From: Devosia crocina
GTDB lineage: Bacteria > Pseudomonadota > Alphaproteobacteria > Rhizobiales > Devosiaceae
NCBI RefSeq assembly: GCF_900116545.1
Contig: NZ_FPCK01000004.1
Coordinates: forward strand, 248,001-312,000
Direction of reading: 5' to 3'
DNA: 64,000 nucleotides
Part shown: one piece after another, positions 1 through 7,387 of the stretch
Layout of the letters: each line of letters starts with the position of its first letter
Position numbering within the stretch: position 1 is the stretch's first letter
The notes under the pieces: generated by a model
Told to the model about the DNA's origin: nothing
What the model saw: only the letters and a program-made list of their open reading frames with translations
Databases searched by the model: none
Program-made: the position numbers and the translations under genes

Positions 1-1176
1 CTGTGTGGCGCGTCTCCCATCCGTGTGCTCATGACTATCCGCATTCCGATGCTGCTGCCGGCAGCACTGTCGGGTGCTGTGCTGATCTTCATTGATGTCC
101 TTGGCGATTTCGGTCTGCCCGCAGCTCTCGCCACGACCTATCGTTTTCCGACGCTGACCTATGCGATCTATGTCGCCATCAATCAGTCGCCGATCCGCTT
201 CGATCTGGCAGGCGTGCTCGCCTTCTACGTCACCGCGATCATGCTGGCCGCGGTCATCGTCTATTTCTGGATCCTGCGGAATCGCCGTTTCGATTTCCTA
301 GGCGGTAAGGCGCGACTATCAGACGGCCGCGGCAGCCACTCGCGCAGCGCTGACATCTTTGCTCTCGTGACACTGCTGGTCGCCCTTGTCATCCCTGTGG
401 GGTCGAGCGTCCTTGTGTCGTTTACTGGCCGCATCAGTGATGGTTTCGGTCCCGGTAATCTGACCCTTGCCAACTACTTCGCCGTGCTCGAGACGGGTGG
501 AGCCTTCCTGAGCGCGCTTCAGGCATCCCTCGGCATCGCGGCCCTGTCCGCCCTTGGTAGCGGCATCCTTGCAGCGGCCGCCGCCTATGTGGTGACCTTT
601 TCCGATTTCCGCCTCAACAGGCTGATCGATCTCACCTGCACCCTTAGCCTGGCCGTACCCGGCGTGGTGCTCGGTATCGGCTATATCTTTGTGTGGAACT
701 CACCGGTTCTCGACAGTCTGGGCCTTCGGCTCTATGGCAGCCCCTCCATCCTGGTTCTGGCAGGCGTTGCCGGTGCGATACCGATCGCCATCCGCCTGGT
801 TCTTGGCGCTATGGCGCAGGTGCCGGCCAACATGCTTTCGGCGGCAGCGCTGCAGGGAGCAGGCTTGTGGCGGCGGATCGGCACCATCGTTATTCCGCTC
901 GTTGCCGCTGCGCTGGTGTCTGCTACGCTTACCGCCTTCGGCTCCGCCATATTCGACCTCGCGATCAATTCCATTCTGCGGCCACCCCGCCTCGATGTTC
1001 TGCCGGTCTATGTCAACCGCGCTTTCGAACAGGGACAGTTCGGCGCCGCAACCGCGGCAACTCTGGTGGCCGGCGGCATCACGATCGCCATCCTCGTTAG
1101 TATCCGCTTTGCGACGGACCGCGCTATTCGCCGCCTTCTTCGTACCCAGCCCATCAGGGACAACACCCATGCTTGA
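1..1176 (+). CDS. ABC transporter permease, two-domain iron/thiamine type (5' end missing)
   Basis: The reading frame is open to the window edge, so the N-terminus is missing; about 391 residues are visible. This is an inner-membrane permease of the FbpB/ThiP type, in which two permease halves are fused. The first codons read LCGASPIRV...IPMLLPA, which matches the EAA loop of the first half. A second EAA-like loop (AAALQGAGLWRRIGTIVIP) lies near the C-terminus. Between and around them are many hydrophobic helices. The gene overlaps the downstream ATPase by 8 bp, so the two are surely co-translated. The substrate cannot be read from the permease. Ferric iron is the commonest for this family, but the Nudix gene downstream makes a thiamine-like compound possible. 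Confidence 0.85.
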   Translation: MCGASPIRVLMTIRIPMLLPAALSGAVLIFIDVLGDFGLPAALATTYRFPTLTYAIYVAINQSPIRFDLAGVLAFYVTAIMLAAVIVYFWILRNRRFDFLGGKARLSDGRGSHSRSADIFALVTLLVALVIPVGSSVLVSFTGRISDGFGPGNLTLANYFAVLETGGAFLSALQASLGIAALSALGSGILAAAAAYVVTFSDFRLNRLIDLTCTLSLAVPGVVLGIGYIFVWNSPVLDSLGLRLYGSPSILVLAGVAGAIPIAIRLVLGAMAQVPANMLSAAALQGAGLWRRIGTIVIPLVAAALVSATLTAFGSAIFDLAINSILRPPRLDVLPVYVNRAFEQGQFGAATAATLVAGGITIAILVSIRFATDRAIRRLLRTQPIRDNTHA

Positions 1177-2242
1177 AATAAGCGGCCTTACGCGGCGCTT
1201 CGGTCCTCAGACCGTGCTGAACGATGTCAGCCTCACCATTGCTCCAGGTCAGGTTGCCTGTATCGTGGGGCCATCGGGATGCGGCAAATCCACCCTCCTG
1301 CGCCTCGTTGCCGGTCTCGATCGCCCCGACCTTGGCACCATAGCGGTAAACGGCACGACGCTTTCCTCGCCTGGCTGGGCGCTGGAGCCCCATAAGCGCC
1401 AACTCAACATGGTGTTTCAGGACTATGCCCTGTGGCCCCATATGAGCGTCGAGAAAATCGTTGGCTATGGGCTTGATCGGCTTGATACGGAATCGCGCAA
1501 GACCAGGGTATTGGCTCTGCTTGATCAATTGCGCATTTCCGCCTTGGCCGACCGCCTGCCCTCGCAAATCTCGGGCGGGCAACAACAGCGCGTGGCGATC
1601 GCGCGTGCATTGGCGACCGATCCCGCTCTCCTTTTGCTCGACGAGCCGCTGTCCAATCTCGACGTGCAATTGCGCCTCGAGATGCGCAAGGAATTCAGCA
1701 CACTGTTCCGTTCGGTTGGCAAAACTGTTCTTTACGTGACGCATGACCCGCTTGAAGCAGCATCCTTTGCCGATGTGCTGGTGGTGATGAACAAGGGCGA
1801 AATTGAGCAGGTGGGTACGCCGGAGGCCCTGTTCGCCTCTCCCCGTTCCGCCTGGATCGCAACTCTTGCCGGTTACGATACCAGCATCGAAGGCACGTTG
1901 ATCGCGCACTCGGACGAGCGGGCCATCACCATGCAGGTCGGCGCTCAACCACTCCACATTGCGCATACCGGCAACAGCAAGCTTGCAACGGCACCTTCGG
2001 GCACGGAACTTACCCTCATGCTGGCCTCGGACCGGGTGGACGTCACCCAGGGTGGAGGCGATCCTGCCAGGAACAGCCTCCAGGGCCGGGTGACCCATTG
2101 TCTTTTCGAAGGCCGGAATTGGCGCCTCGTTGTCGATGTGGCCGGAAATGCCATCTCCGCTGTCACCACTCACCGCGCGTCGGTCGGATCCCATGTCAAT
2201 CTGAGCTTTTCACCAGACTCCGCTCTAATCTTTGCGAAATGA
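1169..2242 (+). CDS. ABC transporter ATP-binding protein, FbpC/PotA-like
   Basis: 357 residues. This is the cytoplasmic ATPase that energises the adjacent permease. Walker A (GPSGCGKST) is at about residues 34-42, the Q-loop falls in VFQDYALWPH, the signature is ISGGQQQR, Walker B is LLLLDEPLSNLD and the switch His is in YVTHD. The last 110 residues look like the TOBE-type regulatory domain usual for iron and polyamine importers. The ATG at 1169 overlaps the permease stop, and the stop TGA overlaps the next ATG (ATGA). A longer upstream frame exists but lies inside the permease gene and is rejected. Confidence 0.92.
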   Translation: MLEISGLTRRFGPQTVLNDVSLTIAPGQVACIVGPSGCGKSTLLRLVAGLDRPDLGTIAVNGTTLSSPGWALEPHKRQLNMVFQDYALWPHMSVEKIVGYGLDRLDTESRKTRVLALLDQLRISALADRLPSQISGGQQQRVAIARALATDPALLLLDEPLSNLDVQLRLEMRKEFSTLFRSVGKTVLYVTHDPLEAASFADVLVVMNKGEIEQVGTPEALFASPRSAWIATLAGYDTSIEGTLIAHSDERAITMQVGAQPLHIAHTGNSKLATAPSGTELTLMLASDRVDVTQGGGDPARNSLQGRVTHCLFEGRNWRLVVDVAGNAISAVTTHRASVGSHVNLSFSPDSALIFAK

Positions 2243-3051
2243 TGTTTGCCACTTCTGATCCCTCCTCCTTCATGCCGTGGTATCTAAGGGGGAACTGCGA
2301 TGCTTTGGGCCATGTTACTCCCGTCATTGCCGACCACCTCAGCCGGGCGCGCCTGTTCAGGCTGATCGATCAGCGTCTTTCGCTCGACCCCGGCACTCGA
2401 CTTGATGAAGCCTTCGCCGCCATAAGAGCGTCCTTGTTTGCTGCAGGCCTGATCGGACCTGAGCGCCATGAACTGATGCCGGTCAGGCTCGAACCCTATG
2501 GCGCCCAACTCGCAACCATCGACCGCAGCGCCTTGCGTGCTCTGGGTCTCTGGGCGACGAAGATCCACGTCAATGGACTAGTGGAGGCGGAGGGCACGCT
2601 GCGGCCGCGTGTGTGGCTCTCAAGGCGTTCGGCATCGTCCAACGCAGCGCCGCTCGCCTACGATACCATGATCGCCGGTGGACAGCCCGCCGGCGCTAGT
2701 CTTGTCGAAACACTGGCAAAGGAAAGCGAGGAGGAAGTCGGCCTGCCTCGCCGCTTGTCGGCAACCGCCCGGAAGGTGAAAGACATCGTGGTCCGATACG
2801 AGAGTGAGCTGGGACTTCACCGCGAAGTCCTCGCAATCTACGATTTGTCCGTGCCAGCCACGTTCCAGCCCGATCATCGAGACGGAGAGATCGTGGAATC
2901 CGCGCTCCTCGACTGGCCTCGATTCCAAGCAGCTGTTGACGGCTCTCTCCCTATGAAATTCAGCTCAAGAGTGGTGAGCAAAGATTTGCTGGCACGACTT
3001 GGCCAGGCAGCAGAACGCGACCGTCTCACTTCGATGCCCAAGGCGCTATGA
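2239..3051 (+). CDS. Nudix hydrolase with N-terminal DUF4743-like region
   Basis: 270 residues, starting at an ATG that overlaps the ATPase stop (ATGA); a second ATG follows directly at 2242. A Nudix box is visible in the C-terminal half (GGQPAGASLVE...KESEEEVGL), matching the G-x5-E-x7-x-E-x-x-E-E-x-G pattern. The N-terminal 120 residues resemble the DUF4743 region found with Nudix domains in thiamine-pyrophosphokinase-related proteins; this is recognised from memory and not searched. Family members hydrolyse diphosphates, including damaged thiamine diphosphates. The tight coupling to an ABC importer suggests processing of the imported compound or an allied cofactor, which is inference. Confidence 0.8.
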   Translation: MMFATSDPSSFMPWYLRGNCDALGHVTPVIADHLSRARLFRLIDQRLSLDPGTRLDEAFAAIRASLFAAGLIGPERHELMPVRLEPYGAQLATIDRSALRALGLWATKIHVNGLVEAEGTLRPRVWLSRRSASSNAAPLAYDTMIAGGQPAGASLVETLAKESEEEVGLPRRLSATARKVKDIVVRYESELGLHREVLAIYDLSVPATFQPDHRDGEIVESALLDWPRFQAAVDGSLPMKFSSRVVSKDLLARLGQAAERDRLTSMPKAL

Positions 3052-3134
3052 CTTGCGCGCACACTCGTCGAGGAACTTCGAGACATTCCCGCCCCTTTTG
3101 TTAGATCTTGGGTAAGATGTGACTGGGGACGTCG

Positions 3135-4472
3135 ATGCGATCCTACTGTTTGCTGCTGATTGCAGCTTGTCTGACCGTACCGGTTCTGCCTGTACACGCG
3201 GCCTGCGGGGGCCCGCTTACAACAGCTTGCATTGCAGATGAAATACGGGACGGACTGGATGCGACCGCGAGTGATCCTTTTGCAGCCGCTCGCATCAACG
3301 CGAACCTGGCCCGTGCCGAATTGGCGGATGGCAACGAAGAGGCGGCACTTGCTGCCCATGAAGCAGTAGATCAGGAAGGTTGGCGCCAGGATTTCGCGCT
3401 GCCCCATGCACGCTTTCTGCAGGAGGCCGGGCGACAGGCCCAAGCGCTCGCGGTGCTTGGTGCCAGCGCAGCAGCTCAAGCAGAGGGGTTCGATCTTCTG
3501 GATCATGCCGGCCTGATCCCGCAATATGCCCAGGCGTTTGCCGCAGCCGGCGATCAGACCGCAGCCAGCGCTCTGCTCGACAAACTTGCCAAAGAACTCA
3601 ATCAGGTTCCTCCTAACCCGATGACTTTGGCTCTGATGGAACAGCTTGCCGAAGCAGCCGATGAGATTGGTGACGCGGATCAGGCGAAAAATCTCTCCCG
3701 CAATGCTTATGCTTGGTTCGATGTCGGCGCACTGTCGCTTGGTCCCGCCGAGGCAGTGTTGCTGTTCAGAACGCTGGCACAGTTTGACCCTTCCGACCAG
3801 CCACGCAAGGATGCCGCCGAGACCATCGCCTTCTTCGCCGAAGATGGGGCGAGCGTTTATGACGGAGCGATCTGGACCGGGGTTGCCCTGGGCCTTCATG
3901 CCCGCGGGGTGGACCCCGCGCCCGTGGTCATTTCGGCGATCGAGGCTCTCGACGCAGCGCCCGAACGCGAGGCTGCCGCGCGGATCGAAGCCGATCTGGC
4001 CCCGGCGCTGGCCGCCACCGGCCGTGTCGCCGAGGCGCGTACCAGGCTTCTTGCGGCAGCCGAGACCGCCATCAGCACAGACGCGCAAACCTATGCAGGT
4101 ATTGTGGTTCCGGTTGCGGCGGCGCTGATCGACATCGGCGCACACGAGGAGGCGCGACAGATCCTCGATCGTCTAGTGCGGGATGTGCGCGCCGACGCTG
4201 GAAACCTGGCATTGTTCGCCCAACCAGCGCTGGTGCAATATGTCCGTCTCGGGGCGGCAGATGAGGCGCTGGCTCTTGGCGGAAACCAAACGGGCAGTCA
4301 CGGGCTCTTTGTCGCCAATGCGCTGATCGGGACGCGCGATTTCGATCGAGCCTATGCCATCCTGCGCGATCTCGATGACGATGCCCGCTTTCTGCTGCTC
4401 GCAGCCATATCAGAGCATCTTGCCTATGGCAGCGACGAAAAGCCTTCCGAACTCGATCAGCCATCTTCATGA
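3135..4472 (+). CDS. Exported protein with TPR-like helical repeats, function unknown
   Basis: 445 residues. The N-terminus (MRSYCLLLIAACLTVPVLPV then HAACGG) is a typical Sec signal peptide, so the mature protein should be periplasmic; a lipoprotein is less likely. The rest is rich in Ala, Leu, Asp and Glu, with repeated amphipathic helix pairs such as AARINANLARAELADGNEEA and ARILDRL-like stretches, as in TPR proteins. No catalytic motif is visible. The gene starts 83 bp after the Nudix gene and ends with an acidic, Ser-rich tail. TPR proteins usually scaffold protein contacts; no specific role can be assigned. Confidence 0.75.
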   Translation: MRSYCLLLIAACLTVPVLPVHAACGGPLTTACIADEIRDGLDATASDPFAAARINANLARAELADGNEEAALAAHEAVDQEGWRQDFALPHARFLQEAGRQAQALAVLGASAAAQAEGFDLLDHAGLIPQYAQAFAAAGDQTAASALLDKLAKELNQVPPNPMTLALMEQLAEAADEIGDADQAKNLSRNAYAWFDVGALSLGPAEAVLLFRTLAQFDPSDQPRKDAAETIAFFAEDGASVYDGAIWTGVALGLHARGVDPAPVVISAIEALDAAPEREAAARIEADLAPALAATGRVAEARTRLLAAAETAISTDAQTYAGIVVPVAAALIDIGAHEEARQILDRLVRDVRADAGNLALFAQPALVQYVRLGAADEALALGGNQTGSHGLFVANALIGTRDFDRAYAILRDLDDDARFLLLAAISEHLAYGSDEKPSELDQPSS

Positions 4473-4655
4473 GCGGGATGGGCATGGTCTCGCCTGGAGC
4501 GAGCCTTGCCTGATGCGGAAGAGGTCCTGCAGCACCGCATGCCAGGTTTCATGTCAGGCGGCTCAAGTGTGAAGCAGAGACGATAGTGCTTTACCTCGGC
4601 CTTCAAGTCGTGAAACTTCGAAGTGGCTTCTACGCACTCAACCCAAGGCGCCTCA

Positions 4656-6038
4656 ATGAAGACGTTCGATGCGATCATCATCGGTGCAGGTCAAGCTGGC
4701 CCGCCTTTGGCAGCGCGGCTGACGGCAGCTGGACAAAGGGTCGCTCTTATTGAGCGCGGACAGGTCGGCGGCACTTGCGTCAACACGGGGTGCACACCAA
4801 CCAAGGCTTTGGTGGCCAGCGCCAAGATCGCGCACTCCGTGGCGCATTCTCAAGAATACGGCATCCGCATCAGCGCAGCTCCAGAGGTGGATTTTGGCGC
4901 GGTTCTGCGCCGGGCGTTGACTATCAGCAGCAATTCCCGCAACAGCGTCGAATCCTGGCTGAAGAGCATGCCTGGGCTGACCCTGGTGCGGGGGCACGCA
5001 AGGTTCGAGTCGCCCAGCCGCGTGAGGGTGGGCGACGACATCTATGCCGCAAGCCAGATCTTTCTCAATGTCGGTGCCCGCGCCGCCATTCCCGACCTGC
5101 CAGGGCTGGAGCAGGTCGGCATCCTGACCAACTCGGATATCTTCAGACTGACCGGGCTTCCTGATCATCTGGTGATTGTCGGTGGAAGCTATATCGGGCT
5201 TGAATTCGCGCAGATGTTCCGGCGCTTCGGGGCTCGTGTCACCATTGTCGAGCGCGGACCGCGGCTGGCCAGCAAGGAAGACCCTGAGATCTCGGAGGCG
5301 ATCCGCGAGGTGCTGGAAGCCGAAGAGATTGCAGTGCGCACAAATGCCGAGTGCATCCGCTTCTCGCGCTCGGAGACAGGTCCTGTGGTCGAGGTGGACT
5401 GCGCATCGGGCAAACCTGAAATCGTCTGCTCGCATGTTCTGCTTGCTTTGGGCCGCAAGCCAAATACCGATGATCTGGACTTGGGCAAAGCTGGTGTGGA
5501 ATTGGACAAGCGTGGCTTTGTTCAGGTCAATGAGCGCCTCGAAACCAGTGCTCCCGGCATCTGGGCATTGGGAGACTGCAACGGCCGGGGCGCCTTTACC
5601 CACACCTCTTATAATGACTTCGAGATTGTCGCGTCGAACCTGCTCGATGGCGGCACTCGCAGGGTCTCCAACCGCGTCATGAGCTACGGCCTCTATATCG
5701 ATCCGCCGCTGGGCCGGACCGGGATGTCCGAAACTGAAGCTCTTGCAAAAGGGCACCAAGTCCTGATCGGCAAACGCCCGATGACCCGAGTGGGTCGCGC
5801 CATCGAAAAGGGTGAGACCAGGGGGCTGATGAAGATCGTCGTCGACGCTGACACCCGCGCGATTCTCGGCGGCGCGATAATGGGGCCCGGTGGCGATGAA
5901 GCGATTCACTCCATCTTGGACATGATACAGCGAGGGGCAACGGCAGACGATCTGGCCGCCACCATGCACATCCATCCCACAATCGCTGAACTGGTCCCCA
6001 CCATCTCAGGGGAGCTGACGCGGGATGCAGATGGATAG
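4656..6038 (+). CDS. FAD-dependent pyridine nucleotide-disulfide oxidoreductase, mercuric-reductase-like
   Basis: 460 residues. The FAD-binding start is DAIIIGAGQAGPPLAARL. The redox-active disulfide motif CVNTGCTPTK is at about residues 41-50. A second dinucleotide fold (VIVGGSYIGLEFAQ) binds NAD(P)H, and ALGDCNGRGAFTHT is the second FAD contact. The C-terminal dimerisation domain has the HxHPT motif (MHIHPTIAELV) carrying the catalytic base. The ATG at 4656 immediately precedes the conserved fold; a GTG 33 bp upstream adds nothing conserved. No MerR, MerT or MerP gene is nearby and no extra metal-binding Cys pair is seen at the C-terminus, so mercury reduction is unlikely; it is a generic disulfide reductase homologue. 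Confidence 0.9.
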   Translation: MKTFDAIIIGAGQAGPPLAARLTAAGQRVALIERGQVGGTCVNTGCTPTKALVASAKIAHSVAHSQEYGIRISAAPEVDFGAVLRRALTISSNSRNSVESWLKSMPGLTLVRGHARFESPSRVRVGDDIYAASQIFLNVGARAAIPDLPGLEQVGILTNSDIFRLTGLPDHLVIVGGSYIGLEFAQMFRRFGARVTIVERGPRLASKEDPEISEAIREVLEAEEIAVRTNAECIRFSRSETGPVVEVDCASGKPEIVCSHVLLALGRKPNTDDLDLGKAGVELDKRGFVQVNERLETSAPGIWALGDCNGRGAFTHTSYNDFEIVASNLLDGGTRRVSNRVMSYGLYIDPPLGRTGMSETEALAKGHQVLIGKRPMTRVGRAIEKGETRGLMKIVVDADTRAILGGAIMGPGGDEAIHSILDMIQRGATADDLAATMHIHPTIAELVPTISGELTRDADG

Positions 6039-6208
6039 CACATTCTTTCAACAAGCAGGGCGATAGTCCTCACTCCAGCCCGGGCGCGCCTCGTCTATCT
6101 CTCCTGTTGGACAGCAAAGATCCTTGAAACAGCGTTACCACCGCTGCCGAGAGGGGCCTTGGTAGTGCCGGTCCGCTGATACGACCATGACAGCCCAGCG
6201 TTGCGGCT

Positions 6209-6643
6209 CTAGATTCCCGCGCCTTCGTGAGTAAGCGTGCCGCTAAACGAGCACGATGCTCCATGGAAGCTAAGGCACCCGCCTATCTCCTCGATCAGCA
6301 AAGTCCCATCTTCGCCGAACTGAAGATCGACCTGGCAATACGGAGCCGAGCCCTCGGAATTGATCGGATCGGAATCAGAAAACTGGTCTTGCACCTGCAT
6401 GAGGCCGCTGCCGTCGACAATCTCGACCTGGCCGTCGACGCCGCCGCCGCATCCGTTGAACTCCTCGGTCATCTTCACCGTGGTGGTGATCGAGACTGCA
6501 TATGCGCCTTCGGATACGGGTGCAACATCCGCGATCAGTTGACCATCATCTGACTCGTATCGACCTGAATACGGATCGAAGTCCTGCGCTGCTGCAAGGC
6601 TCGTAACAAGCAGCGTAGCCGTGAAGGCAGCAATCCATCTCAT
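6209..6643 (-). CDS. Small secreted protein, function unknown
   Basis: 144 residues with a clear signal peptide (MRWIAAFTATLLVTSLAAAQ). The mature part is acidic and Cys-containing (CGGG, PYCQVD, GGCLSFHGASCSFSG), consistent with disulfide bonds in the periplasm. It looks like a small beta-rich protein (SGRYESDDGQLIADVAPVSE, then alternating hydrophobic strands). It stands alone on the minus strand between the flavoprotein and the tRNA scar. No family is recognised. Confidence 0.7.
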   Translation of the reverse strand: MRWIAAFTATLLVTSLAAAQDFDPYSGRYESDDGQLIADVAPVSEGAYAVSITTTVKMTEEFNGCGGGVDGQVEIVDGSGLMQVQDQFSDSDPINSEGSAPYCQVDLQFGEDGTLLIEEIGGCLSFHGASCSFSGTLTHEGAGI

Positions 6644-6935
6644 TCGGGCACCTCAACAAAACCTATGGTAGAAGTTCCGAGAATTTGGCCGCGAACGCAA
6701 GCATTATGACTTCAGGATTTCCCTGGGGCCCATGCACCGGAGATATCGTTACGCAGGACATGACTGCGCTCCCCTGGGAAAGCCGGGCTCTTTCCTCGGC
6801 CACGAGCTTGCCGACTACGTCCAGGAGTCTCGTGGCTGGTATATGGAAAAAGCAAATGCGGAGTACCTCAGCTTACCTTTGCGGCGGTATAACCTAAACG
6901 CGCTGGGAGGCTTGGCGACGTCGATCGCTCAGAAA

Positions 6936-6961
6936 TGGCGGAGAGAGAGGGATTCGAACCC
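6936..6961 (-). other. tRNA-Ser 3' end fragment (probable attachment-site scar)
   Basis: Read on the minus strand this is GGGTTCGAATCCC followed by TCTCTCTCCGCCA: a complete T-arm, the 3' acceptor strand of a serine tRNA and an encoded CCA. Beyond position 6961 the sequence stops matching a tRNA; there is no variable arm, anticodon arm or D arm. A lone tRNA 3' end is what site-specific integration by a tyrosine integrase leaves at the far border of an island. The rest of 6644-7387 holds no convincing gene; the short frames across it are readings of the tRNA fragment and of a dispersed repeat at 7199-7260. Confidence 0.75.
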
Positions 6962-7198
6962 GCTTTCCGCGTAAGCCATTGTCCCGTCACACAAAAAGGA
7001 CAATCAAGAACCGGCACCGTGACGGTCAACTGTGACAGTATAGGTCAGCCAACTCGCTGGCAAGCTGGGTTCACTGTCGGATCGCCGTACTCGCGATCAC
7101 GCACGTTTTGTTGCTTGCCACGCTTGAGATCCGTTGTTCAGTCTGGCTGCAGGTGATGCCGCCGACCTGCTGCCACATTTGCGGCCATTGGCGGCTTT

Positions 7199-7260
7199 CG
7201 ACCCCATTATTGCCATTCATGATGCTTCAGCGATTGTCTAAAAGCTGCCGTCGTTCAGAT
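7199..7260 (+). repeat. Dispersed intergenic repeat, copy a
   Basis: The core CGACCCCATTATTGCCATTC is followed 21 bp later by AAAAGCTGCCGTCGTTCAGA. The same pair of blocks recurs at 9875-9933 and 18044-18107, and the first block recurs at several other intergenic sites. It lies between the tRNA scar and the SIR2 gene. Confidence 0.6.
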
Positions 7261-7387
7261 ACTGCCGGAGATGAATCTGTGGGGCGGTTTGCCGACTGAT
7301 AGCCTAAAGCTCTTAGAAATGCGAAGATATCCTTGAAGGCTGCCGTCGCATACGATTTGCCGCAGTATCAATCAATTGGGGATAAAG

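Noticed and set aside
4656..6038. Mercuric reductase of a mer operon
   Set aside because: No MerR, MerT or MerP gene is nearby and the C-terminal Cys pair of MerA is not seen.
6935..7156. A plus-strand frame starting MAEREGFEP
   Set aside because: It is the translation of the complement of a tRNA 3' end, a known source of false genes.
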